From positions 288,746-352,745 of the forward strand of contig SSNU01000205.1 in the NCBI GenBank assembly GCA_012064415.1: a stretch of 64,000 bases of DNA, given 5' to 3'. Each line of letters begins with the position of its first letter. Position 1 is the stretch's first letter. The notes beneath the pieces are model-generated. The model saw nothing but the letters and a program-made list of their open reading frames with translations, made no database searches and was not told the origin of the DNA. The DNA is from Gyrodactylus bullatarudis. Lineage: Eukaryota; Platyhelminthes; Monogenea; Gyrodactylidea; Gyrodactylidae. The translations under genes and the position numbers were made by a program. Positions 26,601-41,600 of the stretch are shown here, piece after piece.

Positions 26601-29600
26601 GTGATTACGAGATAATATGCAATATAAGCTATCCTCTATTCATGGGAAATGTAGCATTTTATACTTATTTAAATTTATTCTTATCATTTATTTCTGTTTC
26701 AGTAAAATGTTAAAATTACAAATTATTGTTGAGAAAATGTTAGTAGTATGATGAAATATTTTTGAAAAAATAACTGTGTCAGGAAATTTTTATAACCATT
26801 GATATTGCCAGGGAAAAGAAAGATTGGTTGATTATACATTTTCATGTATAATATTTCATTAATTGATATTGCTAACTTAGGGAAATTTCAAGAAAATGAT
26901 CGCGAAACAAAGCAAAATTATCAAAAGTGTGATATGCTAGAATATGTTGGAACTCTTATGAACCATCAAATTATAAACAATAAATATTTATTGAAAGTTA
27001 CTAAAATCAAGTATACTATTCTATGAGTTAAAAGACCCCAAATATCATTCTTGTAAGTTTCATCTGATGTCGTGCGAGGGTTAACAATCAAGCTGTATGA
27101 AAATTGACTCACTCAATCGATAAGATAACCTTGAGATTGTTAATTTAACCTCATTTTCAATGGGCATGTCAAAGATATCCATTTGTAGAATTTTCAATAT
27201 TGAAATATTAATATTCCATGCAACTTAGATTGCTACCTAGTAAGCTGAGAATTATTCAGGGAGGAAGAGTAGGATCTTTTTCATCTATTGTAAATAATCT
27301 ACTCAAGTTTTCATTGGATGGAAATATCTAGATTCCTTGAGCCAATAATGTTCTCATAATACTATTTTATGGAGAAAGACTAAATATTTTTTCTTCAACC
27401 ACTTTTCTATTTGATGCTTCCAATAGATTGTGTATGCTTGCGCTTTTCGAAAATTATCATTTTTCGTAGTAGTATTTATTGATAAATGGTGGCATTTCAA
27501 TTGAAAGTATTGCATGAATCTAAATAAAATTGAAAACACAAGGAATTTTTACTTTTGCTCTTATTTTCTATTAAATGAAAGCATAAACTCGAAAATTTAA
27601 AAACTATGTCTTACCCTACAGCATATTATTGTAACCAGAGAATGGATTATGTGTTAACATTTTTCCATTTTTTATGAAGACACTGTGGACATATTTGAAA
27701 AACTACTATTGCAATCAGTTTCTTTAAACCACAATTAATAAAAGCAAACTAGGAAGATTTGAAATTCTTGTTTATTGATCGTCTAACGAAGCGTAAACTA
27801 ATTTCTATTATTTATAGGTTTTGAATGAACAGTCGTAAATTGCTAGCATTTTTATTCCGATAGATATACATATTATTCCATCGAATGTACACACACTATA
27901 TAGAAAGAAGCATTTTCAGACGTTGATTTATTGTAATATTTTCGATTCCCCTTATGCATCTATGATAACCATCAACTAATATTATAGATTTGAATGAGAG
28001 AAGTGATTTGTTGCCCATTTTCCCCCTCTTTCCTAATTTGAATTCTCCTGTAAACAATAATTTAAAAATTATACGATTAAAGATATTTCTCGGCAAAGAA
28101 AGACCTATTTTAAAAATTTAGCTGCTAAATACAGGAGTTACTGTTTTGAGACCTCATTCTTGTTCAGACTCTTAAAATGATATTATTGAAAATAATATTA
28201 TGACTTGAATCATCCAAAATGTAGAAGGGGGAGGGGGTAGACTTAGTCAAAAAAAGAAGAAATACCAATGTTTTGTTGATAAAATTATAATGCTGTCTGA
28301 GAGAAAGGAACGAGATAAAATTTGGAATGCATTACATTTTTTGAAGAGATATTCACGAAGAAAGATTTAGAATGTGTATATTGAAAACAACAACATAATG
28401 TCAAACACCTGATTAATATATAAAAATAAATTCTGCGAAATTATCTATCAATATTTATTTTATTATATATTATGCGAATAATATGAAATGCTAGCTAGAT
28501 TTTTTTTTCAATTTGAAATAAAGGCAGAAAAAAAAAAAAAATTAAACTTGGAATATGTTAGAGTAGTCAAAGTAAGCTCTATAAAATTCCTGATTCTGTA
28601 ACATAAATTTTAAATCATTTTGATTTACAGATATTTTACAGGTATTTTAAAAGAAATGCGCATTTTTCAAAATCCGTAAATGATTTGCAGTAAATTAATA
28701 GAGTAACTTCTTCTATGGATTGAGTATCGTTTTTCTATTGAATAAAATTAATGTTTGATATTTCTGGTAATCTAAAAAAGAAATTAAATATATCTAGAAA
28801 ATCTATCGTTCCAATAAAGTACAGGAGTTATTGTTTTGAGACCTTATTTTTATTGTTCAATACCTTAAAGAATGCAATAATATTAGGTTGTGCGATAAGT
28901 AATGGGACTGATCAGAAAAACTGATTTTATTGAAAAAAAAACTTGAGAAAGATCAATTGGATATCAGTGAAAATAGTTTCCTGATGAATAAAGACATGTC
29001 TCCTAAAGAATTTGTAGTTTTCTAATCCCATAAGCAAAGAATTCATCAAATTAAGAGTTGAGAGGGGGATTAAATCCATTTTCTTTTGATTTGGAGTCCC
29101 ATTACTTATCGCACAACCTAATATTTTCAGTGGTTAGTCACTTGTAGGTACTTTTTTTGAGATAGATGCACAAAATAATTTATTAGATTCCAAAGACTTG
29201 AGTTATCTAAAATGTTAGCGTAAACATCATGAAGATGAGATTTTACATTTTTTACAAAAAAACTCAATATATTTTTCCGGAAAATCAGGAATAAATTTAT
29301 TTTTCGAATTCCATGATAAAATGAGCCAATAAGTTGTGGAAATTTAAAAAATTTCTGAAAAAAAATTCAATTTGACCTAAATTAGACCGTTTTTGGAATT
29401 TTGAAAATGTCCCAAATTTCCACTTTTTCAACTTTTGAGCTCAAAATTTTTATCGATTTCAAAGACTTGAAGCAGATGAATGCAGATTTTCGAGATCAGC
29501 ATTAGGCAAAGAATTCAAATTAAAGAATCTACTGTTTTCAAGAAAAAGTTAAACTTTTAAATTTTGCATCGTTCCCCTTCGTAATAATAATAAATAAATT

Positions 29601-32600
29601 CAAAATTTTAGATTTCCCACAATAATGACAAACTCCGAATTCTAATTCTTCGTCTGATGCTGATCGCGAATATCTGCATTCATCTGCTTCAAGTCTTAGA
29701 AATCGATAAAAATTTTGAGCTCAAAAGTTGAAAAAGTGGCAATTCGGGACATTTTCAAAATTCTAATTTTGGTCAGATTGAATTTTTTCAGAAATTTTTA
29801 AAATTTCCACAACTTATTGGCTCATTTTATCATGGAATTCGAAAAATAAATTTTTTTTCCTGATTTTCCGGAGAAAAATATATTATTAAAATTATAAGCC
29901 CTTCTGTTTAAAATGATTGATTTCTGTAAATTCAATTGAAATTAATCATAATACTTGTGAGCAAATAGAAAAGGGTTTGAACCTGATAGAACTCCAACTT
30001 TTGATCGTATGGGTAATTGATTATGCCTCAAGTGTGATTTTTCCCATCAAAATCGTTCATCCCTGAGTACACTGATGATTGCTCAAATCTTTCCCAATAA
30101 TAACTGTGTAATATTAATGAAACTTTTGATGCAGTACTTTTGCCAACTGAGAGAAATATACAGCATATTCCTATTCTAATGTTATTTACAGAGAAAAAGT
30201 AATCATCAAGAATGGATCATATTCTGATTATTTACAGATACAGAGAAGAAAAATAAACTACTCTTCTGAAGAGACTCATATCTCTGAGGAAGGAGATAAA
30301 CTCGATTCTCTTGAGATTGACATATCTCTCCAAAGGACTCTATAATTTCATATATTTCCTGAGAATCTTTTGCAATGGTATTTATACTTCATAATCGAAT
30401 CTAGTCAAATATCAATATCTGGAAATAGTCTATTAATATTTCAACTTGGATTGAAGAAAAATCTTATAGACAAGGATTCAAATTTAGGATTTATAAATTT
30501 TTAGATCTAATGATAAAAATTGTAAGAGAATTCGATCTTAGGACGAGGACAAAATCAAAAATTTCTGTTGAGAGAAATCAAAAGATTAGGAAAACTATTC
30601 ATTGAATAGTATTCATCTTTTGGAGTATGCTAAGTTCTCAGCTCTATCATTCATCAAGCTGTTATATCCTCCCTTGATTATATCTTGTAAACATTCATGA
30701 TTAATCTACACCTTTTTATAAATATAGTAAAACAAAGACCTGGACGCTATGAACCGCAAAGACAAGACCAAACAACAAAGCGCTATAATTGAATTCAAAG
30801 AGATATAACTAGAACTTATCAAGAAATCATAAAGAATATACTTTATTATATTGAATAAACATGAATAGTATTCATTGAATACTATTAATACTCAAACTTC
30901 TCTTCCACCTGCCCCCACGTATACAACAAAAACAAGTGTTATTCTAACTCAAAGAAAGTTGATTTTTTTTCAAAAATTAATTCTTATTTAAACACTATTC
31001 CGCGGTTTCATAAAAGAAAAGCGAAGTAAGTACCCATAGAAGTCAAATAAGCAATCACCTGAACTCCATCAACTGAACCTTGACAGGAGATTGAACGCAA
31101 GTCAGGAAAATGAAATCCTTTAAGTGTTAACCATAATCAACAGATGTAGATATTGTTGGTATTTTTAAAATTAAATTTGCTGAATAAACAAGATTAATGG
31201 ATGGTCTGTAATAAAAGTGTCCAATAATGACTTGTACGATCAATAATAACCTGAAAACATTTTTGACATGGTGTTCTACACTTGATTCATCCTACACTTT
31301 GTTTCACTTCAAGAGTTCTACTCCTAAATTACCTTTCGGAAATCAACGCATTTGTTTCTTGTTTTAACATTTAGGAATAGTAATCTTAGATAAAGGTGAA
31401 AAATTTTATTTTTTCGAAAATTTTACTAATCCTGTACTTTTAAAGAATTTTCTAATTTGCTTTTGTTCCCTCAATTCATGGAACAGATCTAGTACATTGT
31501 TTGTCGCTTAGGAAAAACTTTGTAACACCACATAAAACACTCATACTTTATCTGGTCCTGAATTCAATTGAAGCGTGATTACACGCTAAACTTGAGCATA
31601 TAAATAAGCTGACGAAGAGAAAAATACCAGGATTTTCTTTCGAAATCTGCCCTGTTTAAGCGTGAGGCAATGTGGTGTTCAGTTGTAGATCTAGGTTTGG
31701 TCGTCAGGTTTGTAATGAGAAACAAATGATTTTACAGAATTTCAACAGTAAATTAATTTTCACATTGCGAAATTCTAACGTGATTTTATTCTAAACCTAA
31801 TTGACATGAAGATGAGAATTTCCTATTTTAACATAAAACTCAATCTTTTTATCTAGAAAGTCAGGAAAAAATTTATTCTTTTGATTCCACTATGAAATGA
31901 GCTGATTAGTTTTGAATACAAAAAAATTTAATCTGACTGAAATTGAGCCATTTTTTGGATTTCGGAAATGTTTCAAATTTCCACTTTTTCAACTTTCAAA
32001 TCCAAAATTTTTATCGATTTCAAAGATTTGAAGCAGTTACATATTGATATTCATGATCAAAATTAGACGAAGATTTCGAATTTAGCCGTGGAATTTGAGA
32101 GAAAATTACTCTTTCTAAGAAAAAGTCCAATCTCTATATTTTGGATCATTTTCCCTCGTGACAATCGAAAAATTCAAATGGTTCGATTTCCCACCGTAAT
32201 GACGAATTTCTGTGAATTCCTGCAGGTGAATTCGAAATCTTCGTCTAATTTCGATCATGAATATCAATATTTAACTGCTTCAAATCTTTGAAATCGATAA
32301 AAATTTTGGATTTGAAAGTTGAAAAAGTGGAAATTTGAAACATTTCCGAAATCCAAAAAATGGCTCAATTTCGGTCAGATTAAATTTTTTTCGGAAATTT
32401 TTTTGTATTCAAAACTAATCAGCTCATTTCATAGTGGAATCAAAAAAATAAATTTTTTCCTGACTTTCTAGATAAAAATATTGAGTTTTTTGTAAAAATA
32501 GGAAATTCTCATCTTCATGTCAACTAGCTTTAATACTTAAATTCATAATTATCTACCTGTGAGAAACTTAAAACTTAAAATTTGAGAATTTTCTATTTGA

Positions 32601-35600
32601 AAAGTTACACAGGGTTTCATGTTAAAATAGAGAGTCATAGTATTTTCAGGTGAAATTCAATAGTTATCCAAAATTTCAATTGTATCAGAATGGCAGTAGA
32701 ACAAGAATTTTCAGTAGTTAGACTAGCAACACTAATAAATTTCTCTTGTCATGACCTATATAGCATATACCTTTTACAGGTCATTTTGAGAGAAAGTATT
32801 GAACAAATTGTTAGATAATTATCGGATGAGGTGGCTTTTCAAAGTGTTGAAATTTTTTCCAAAAGTTTAATCATCAAATTTATTCATGTGCAATAAATAA
32901 ACCAATCAGGAAAGAGCAAGGATAAGAATATCAAAAAATGGTAAGTTGATATTAGCCAATAACTTCTGAAATTGAAACAATTTGAAAAAATATACAGATT
33001 GGAATTTGTAGAGAATAAAATTTTCTACGAGATTGCCAAAAAAATTGGGATTATCTTTTTTCGTTACCAAGTTATTTAGATTTTGACACAAAAAAATACC
33101 GTTATTTTTCAATTTTTTTTCGCAAAATTTTTTTCCCGCTTTAATTAGAGACATGAACCTCTTGTAAACCCATAATTTGGTAACCGTTAGATTCCTCATT
33201 TTGTCTTCTATCCAAAAGTGTGACTTCTGTTTCATATTAAGGTTCATTACCGGAAAAAAATGAAATTATTGAAGTGATAGTCTGAAATTTTGTGCAAATT
33301 TGTGTTTTGGCCAATATCTCAGCTCGTGGGTGCACTATTTTTAGGTCAGATTCGTGATCAGCATAAAATTTTGGATCAGAAAAATCTTATCTGAATAAAA
33401 TATCCTAAAATATATTTATTTTCACCACCCGTTTTCATTATAAAGATATACAAAATGGAGTATAAATGTAGTGTAATTACATAGAAGTATATGTACAACA
33501 TTCCATTCTGATATATAATTAATGGAATGACGGATTAATTAACAGTTGTGTTATTAAAAAAAACTCAAATCAAAAAGAAAGTTTATATTTCAATTTGAGA
33601 ACATTATTTATTCGATTAAATCTTGTTTATTCATTAATAGGGAAATATTTTTCAACATGTATGGCACATTGAGAAATTGTAGCTGGAGATAACTGTAGCT
33701 CGTTCAGCCCCAATTTCTAAAATGTCTCATGTTATATTCACATTTTGGGAGATCACCTCCAGTTCTTGAATAATCGATAATATCTTGTCTTCTCTCATTC
33801 AAATAGCTTTTTACTTGGCTTTTAAATGAGCTCCAAACCTTTTCAATTGGATTTATTAGGTAGGAATAAGGAGCTAGCCTTAAAATTTTAAAATCCTCAT
33901 CAACCAGTCCCTCTTCAATTTGAATGACATGGAGCATTGTCAATTACGAGAGTACAGGGAAAAAGACCATCATTCTGACATTTTTCCTCCAAATAAATGA
34001 GATAATCTTTGAAACCGTCTTTTTTCAAGCTTCCTCTTTTAATTTTGAAGTCAATTAACCTTTGATTTGAAATTAGTCCTACACAATGGAGATTCTGACC
34101 TTTGGAGTTTGCGTTAACCACGTTACATTTCTCCCCAATTCTTGGTCTTCCCTGAGATCTTGAACAGTGTAAATTAAAGTTTGTTTCGTCTTGATAAAGG
34201 ATTATTCTCCCTTCAGCTCAGTGTTCGAATAATATTTCCAAATATTCGAATCTTTTCTGTTTCTTCAGTGTTAATATTCATAGGGATATTTTGCATCTTT
34301 TTTAATGTGAAGAATTCTCCATTTAGCCAATTTCTTACACTTGAAATTGACAGTGACTCATTAAAATTTCGTTCGTGGTGAAGACAGCACTCTTTAAGTG
34401 TTGCTGCTGGTATTTCTTCAATAAATTCAATAAGACTCTGAACCTTAACTTGAGTCTACTTTAAATTATTTACACCTCCTCTTGGTAGAGGTAAATCATT
34501 GTCATTTTGAACCAAACGGTAAGCTGTGGAATAAGGAACATCAGACATCTTAGCATATTCCCGCCGTTCCTTTACAAATCCAAAACTTTTTTTCTCACAT
34601 TCTGATCATGTTTAGCCATCTTTCCCTAGCGTAGTAGACAAAATGTACTTAGGAAGTTTGAAAAAAATAGTTTGAAAGCTTTAACCAATCAGAGTGAGTT
34701 TAACGATTGACCTTAAAATTTTACGTTGAGACATATAAATAAATCCCCCTTTTAACGACTTGTAAAATGAAAACAATTATCTAGCAGTTTGTTCAACATT
34801 TTCTCTCAAAATGACCTGCAAAAGGTATACTTGTATAGCTTTTGATTTTTATTTATAAGTACCTAATTAGCTACAGGCATAAAAAGATTTCCTACAACTG
34901 TACTCAATAGTAGAACTCAAGATGCAAAAATTATAAAGTTTTGATATAGTTTTGAGGCTATATCAATTTTTAAAATTTGCCAGCTTTTTCTTCATAGATC
35001 ACGTACTCCCAAGTTAAAAATAAAGAAAATTTTATCCGAATCAGTGAAAAATGATCTAAAATTAGTTTTATAATAAAATCTATTAAAACGTCTCGACGGT
35101 GATTGTCTTCACACGCCTTCAATTAAAAAAATTAAAAAAAAATTTTGCGATAAATTTTTGCGACAAACTGGTTATTGTGTAAAATTTTACGCAGATTCCG
35201 AATGTGCTTCCAAAAATTTTCTAAGTTGCTCAGTTTTTGCGCAATTAGCGAAAAACCGAAATAGCACAATTTTCATAATCAGAGCTTGAATAAACTAATT
35301 TTTTGACTTGATCCTTAGACATTTCAGAGTAAAATTAGATACCATTTGAAAGAGCGTAAACTTTCTATAAGATGCTTATTAGTCCAAACGTGCTCTTGGA
35401 ATGGATCATCTTGTAAATTGGTCTTAAAGTTGAAAAATGATAAAAAATTAGCGAAAAATGTCATGCACTTTTTTGTTTTAACCCTTCAACAGGCTATCTT
35501 ATTTTGATAAAATCTTACATTTTTATAAGGGAAAGAATGTAAAATTTATTCCTCTATCCAATGATACCTTGCATGACCAATTATCTTTTCTGATTCAGAA

Positions 35601-38600
35601 GTTATTCAAGGTTTTTTCATTAGTGATTTCACTCAATTTTTCTCGATTCTGATTATAATATTCGAATCTGAGAATCGAAATTTAGTTAATTTCCAGTGTA
35701 GTTATATTCTCATTGTTATCCTTTGATGGTTATAATTAAATCAGACAAACTCTACAAACAATACAATTCTTAGATTAAAATCATGAAGGAATGTATCCTT
35801 TATGTTTTTTAGATAAAATTAATACTGTATTACCACTGTATAGTTTATTATATAATTTCAATCTGATATCAAATCCTTGTGCATATCATACAGCCTGTTC
35901 TAGGTTTATCTTCCATCTTTTGATATAAATATAATACCACTTATCATTAGTTGAACACAGGAAAAGTACATGAATTCAAATCCTTGGCTACCATATAATA
36001 CTACTGTTAATAATATGGTTTTATACTAAAAACTGAAGATAAAGAGAGAAAAATGAAAAAATTGCAATAGTACACAAACGAAGGAATTAACTCTTTAATT
36101 ACATGTCTACCGTAATACCCTAAAGTGATTCCTAAAGATAAGGTGTATCGAATAAATCAATGATTTAGGAATATTTTTTGACTACCGTTAAAAGTTCCAA
36201 TTAGAATCAAATTATTTCTTTCGAAAACTAAGGCTAAACGAACGGAAAATGATTTTGTCGATTTGCACCAAATAAGAAAAAAGGAGAGGGAATCTCAAGA
36301 AAGGAGCACTACACAGTCCTCAGAAAATAGATGAATTCCCCACAGTCATGAGGGTATAGGCACACTCTGCTCTTATTGGTCACGACCAGTTGAATGAATG
36401 CATTGCCCCGATTTTATAATCTTCTCTAAATTTTTAATTCTTGTTTATCGTTAAGTTTATAATTTCTATCAAAAAGAATAATGAAGTTTAGATTTTTCAT
36501 AATAATATCTTAGACTTGAAGATCTGCTGTGAAATATAGAAAAAAGTTCAAGCTTTGAGAACATGTATTCATAAAGAGGGAGAAATTGGAAAAATTTTTG
36601 ATGATCTTTCATTCTTAAATCTTTTAAAGAAACTTATTAACTTTTAACTACAACTCATGAAATAATAGAAGTACTAGATGTTTCAGAGCATGGCTTTTAT
36701 CAATTCTACAAGGTGTATTTCCTAACTCAACTCATGACTTTCAGTTATTTCTGGATTTTAACGAAAACCCAGAATCTTGTTGATTCGATAATTCATCAAA
36801 AGGGATCAACTTTTTTTGGAAGAGAGATCATCACTGCAATAAAACAATCAACAAAATCCAGAAATTATTTACAGACAATTTGTTTCTCATTGTCTTCCAT
36901 GGACTGATTCAAATGTCTGAGATTTTCTTTCTACAAAAACCTCTTAGACTTTTCTCAAATACATATATATCGACTAGATCAATGAGAATTAACATTGGAG
37001 GCATATTCTTACATTGATAATTACTTTTTCTATTGATCAGCTATCAGGAATAAAATTTATAGATTTCTACAAATAGGATCAGAATTTGAATCGTTTGATA
37101 CTCGCTTATATTCTTGGATAATCTCAGATTTTTCTGTAACTCTTTTACATCGAAATGATACTTTATAATATAAATTTTATATTATTGTTGTCACCGAAAT
37201 GAGTCTGAACGTGGAACTATTGAAGTTTTTGATTATTCAATATAAATCTAGTTAACATGAAAAAGAGGATTTATGATTTTTTCATCAGGAAATCGAATTT
37301 GATGAAGAAATTTTGGAATCTAGATCATGAGCCCCACTTTAATCTCGAGTTAGCACAAAAATTCCCATTTTTTTGAACTTTGAATTTAGATTTTTTTTGA
37401 TTTTTAAGAGAGTGATGCAGAGTTACTTTTTTAGTATCACGATAAGTTAAAGAAATGCTGAAACACCCCATCGTGTGAAAATTGATTCCTTTACTGCTTG
37501 TAATAAATCCAAGATCTCTGGAAAGGGAAGAGTTTATTAAAAAATTCAATGTGATTAAAGGTTCCCTTGTGATCCTAAAAATGAACTTTTGAAAATTACT
37601 ACTTTCAATCGAAGAAAGGTCCATGTTATCTCCGAAAATTGAAGAGGACAAACAGTTATATTATAATGTTTCCATTTCTTCAATATAATTGATTCCTATT
37701 TATGATTTATAATATTCATAAAATTAGAGATTTCATCTCATCCATTCTCTTTAATTAAGACCAAACTAAGTTTTATTGAGATGAAAATTATTGAAATAAG
37801 CATACTTTAAAATCAACAAAGTTCAAAAAATAGGAATTCAGCGCTAACTCGATATTCGGAATTTATCTTAATTTTTATTGAGATTTAGTTTTTCTTTTTA
37901 CCGTAAAAGTAGGACTTGTGATATAGAGTCTAAAAAATCTTTATCAAATTCGATTTCTTGATGTAGAAAAATTGAGAATTTTGTAAAAATCATTTTCTAT
38001 ATTAATTAGGTGTGCATATTGCATGAATAATAATGGTTATTATCAGACTTGATCTTTACTTTAGTGAGATTCAAATAGATGATAAGAATTTCTTCTAATT
38101 CATTAACCTTAAATAAATAAATAACTGATACTAGTGTATTATTTTTTGAGAAATTTTGAGGATAAATTTACAACCAGATTCAGGTTATAAAAAAATTTTT
38201 TTTCAAATAAGGAAGAGATGTATGAATAATTTTTATCAAAGTATGCCACCAACTGAGCGACAATCGTAACCGATCTTAACAGAATTAGTAAAAACACATT
38301 TGAATAACAAAGGGATAATTGTTTTCTGATATTTGTGGAGAATCACAGTGTTGGTGTTAAGGATAAAAAGTTTCAAGAAGTTAAAACAGGTTTACCTAAC
38401 CTGCATTGTAAACCGTACAAGAGCTAAAGTACATTATAATTTAGAAAATCAATACATTATCGTTGAAATTATCTTAATTCTAGTAAATGTAAACAAAATA
38501 GGCATTGGGTTTTTCCAATATATGGACAGATTATTCAATAGTAATCTCCCCACAAAATTCTGAAAATTCCAATTTTTTTCCAGATTGAGGATACATTTTT

Positions 38601-41600
38601 AGAAAGGAGAGACCAAAAGTTTTCTATTGTTTAAGGCTTTTATTCTCAAATTCTCATAAATCTTTAGAAGAAGACACATCAAATCTTTTTTTTCCATTGA
38701 GATCTGAAATTAATATTTTCAGTAAAATCGACCAGCTAGTTAACATGAAGATGAGAATTTTCTCTTTTTTCTCATTATTTTTCTTCGGCCAATCAGGGAT
38801 AAATGAGCCCATGAGCTGATGAATTTGAAAAAAAATTATGATAGAAATCTAATCTTGCCAAAATCGAGCCATTTTTTGAATTTCGAAATTATATCAAATT
38901 TCCAATATTTTAAAACTTTTTAGCTCAAAATTTTTGTCGATTTCGAATATTCGAAGCAATTTAATACTGATATTACGGATCATGGATAGACAAAGAGAAA
39001 GTTAAACTTGAAAATTTTGAATGATGACGAATTTCTGTGAACTTCTTTAGCCCCTTTTGAGTTCTTCGTCTGATGTTGATCCTAAATATTAAAATTTATT
39101 GGCTTTAGATCTTTGAAATTGATAAAAACTTTGAGCTGAAACGTTGTTAAGTGGAAAAGTTGGGGCATTTTCAAAATTCGTAAAGTGGCCTAATTTTGGT
39201 CGAGGGAATTTTTTCATAATTTTTTCTATCTCTTTAAAAATTAATTTTTTCCTGGCTATCCGGAGAAAAAATATTGAGTTTTTTGTAAGGATAGTAAATT
39301 CTCTTCTCCGGGTCAACTAGCTTTATATATTTTATATCGTTAAAAACATTAGAGAAAAGTAAACCCCGTTCATTATATAATGATTTGTAATGATACAGTG
39401 GTGATACGAATTTCCACATAATTATTAAGTCCATGTGTTTCCATCAATACCCTGAAACCATATCCCAGATCTGAAATAATGCAATTAAATACTCTTCAAA
39501 CTGCTTTATAAATACAATGGGAGAGGGGAGAGTAAGAGGTCTTTGCCTGAAGCAACATGAAGATGAACTATTATTTTCCCTGGTAATGTGGATGGGGAAT
39601 TATTTCCTACACACGTACATCAAATTGATATTATCAATCTATAAACTTGTCTATTTAGTTGTCTCTTATTGTAGGTTCTTTCCTAATAAAATTGTCGTTA
39701 TGAAAACATTTGGAAAATCAATTTATATACATTGTTTCGTTACTTTTTTGTACAAGAGACTGGAAAATTATTGACTTGCCCAGATACACGCTGTAACTTT
39801 AGCCATAAATCAATGAAAAGTATTTTTTCTATTGATTTACATTTGTGTAAGCTTTTTAAGAAGTTTAAATTCCTACCTTCAAATCTAAGATACCAGAACA
39901 ATGTTCCAGAGATTGTAAGTTTGGTTCTGAAAAAACTAAAAGTTTTAGTCTAAAACTATGCCTGTAAAAGTTGTGATGAAGAAAGTTTTACTTTAATTGA
40001 TGCTAAGCTCCAAAGCTTTTAAATCCTTTAGAAAGGATTTCTAGTGATTAGTTAATGAAGACAGTATCAATAAAATCATTAAAACTATAGACAATTTTCA
40101 TGTCATCAAAGATCTAAGCTCCAGTGACACTAGAGAAGAAAATATTGAATAGTAGAGGGTAGAAGGAACTAGTCTAAATAGTTTTACTAATTGGTAATCA
40201 ATTGCTTATTTTAGTCTGTTAAATTGTATCTCGTTATTAAAAAAATCAATCTGTAGTTTAGGAGAGAAAAACCACCTATTGACAAGCAGTTTTTATGTAA
40301 ATCGAGCTGAGTTCACCACTTGAGCAACGTATCATTCCAAAAGCTAGATTCTTCACAATTTGAATTTTGAAAAGTAACCTTAATTTGATGATTTTTCGGT
40401 AAAAAACCTTTAGAATTATTCGAATGTTCTCATTAATATGGATATAACAGATGTAGATTTATTTTCATTTCAATTATTAATACATTGATTAAAAATCTAT
40501 CGCTATTTTTAGTTCAGGAATTATCGGCCAAAAATTGGCTATCTTTGAATTAGTATTGAACGTGTTTTACAAAGGATAGAGTAGAGGTTTTTGTGTATTC
40601 CGGGAGATTAATAGATTTCCTATCGAATGGGCGGTTTACAAAGTATTTTCTGCCAGTGGGAGTTTAAGGGTTAAAGTAAATCTACTCAATCACTGAGGAA
40701 AATGAATAAAAATTCAATGTCGTGCTTACATCGAAACAACATGAGAAACATCTTTTTTCCGGTAAGAGAGAGCTATATATTGAGCAATTAATGTCGGGTA
40801 AAAAGGATATTAAAAAGCTATGGTGAGTCTGTCTTGGATGAAAATATTAAAAGTCTAAAGCTATAGGACATTTCAATAAATATCATGGAAGTCTATTACG
40901 GAATTATCCAGGTTAACTTGAGAAATTAGTATAGAACTAGGAGCATTTCATAGGATCTTGAAAATATTATTTATTTTTTCATGACAATATTAAATTGAGC
41001 CCTTATATAAGAACAACCCTTACCCCCTATGATTCTGATCATCCCTAAAAAACCATTTGAACCAATAAGAGGAATTTGCATTTTCTCATAAATTTAATAT
41101 AAGTATCAAGCCGTTGAAAAAAAAGTTTTATCACTAAATATTCACTTTAAAAGTCCATTCATCATTAGAAAATATTTTCGAAGAAGCTCGGCATTATTTT
41201 CCACAAGATTAAATTTTAATTCATGAAGAAAATGAAAATGTTTTTCAACATATCGATGTAAACAGTTTTTTATTAGTCATGTAGTGAAAGTATAAAAGTC
41301 ATTTCTAATTTGGGTCAAATTTTGTCACTTGATCTCCATTCAACACCATTCAACAGCTCCCCTAATTCAATGTTCTGCTGAATGATTGATTGTGTTCTAC
41401 ACTTCTTACGTTAGCAATGTCTTTTTTCGATAACAGAACAATATATCTAGTACAACTGTAATCTTTACAAGAAGGGAGCGAAAGCATTTTGTAGTTCAAA
41501 AACATACCCAACACAAATCAAGGAAAAATTACATTATTTCTAACTCATCTCTTTCTCTCTCTCTCTCTGTGTGTGTGCTGGTGAGTCATTGGAAATTTTG

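Larger units (their letters stand above)
32756..34838. mobile_element. 2.1 kb DDE transposon with 64 bp TIRs
   Basis: TIRs lie at 32756-32820 and 34775-34838. They share cctttt(a/g)caggtcattttgagagaaa and continue to tagataatt. Both contain a few mismatches. The element carries a broken - strand transposase (33704-34619) and a second - strand frame (32906-33247). It sits in intron 1 of the Ig-EGF gene. Exact termini and the target duplication could not be fixed by eye. Confidence 0.85.

Noticed and set aside
37325..37651. 108-residue - strand frame
   Set aside because: It lies within a diverged family B element, with no domain and no intron structure.
39732..39953. Frame with TCPDTRCNFSH and other Cys/His residues
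   Set aside because: Too few ordered Cys/His pairs for a finger, no splice support, AT-rich context.
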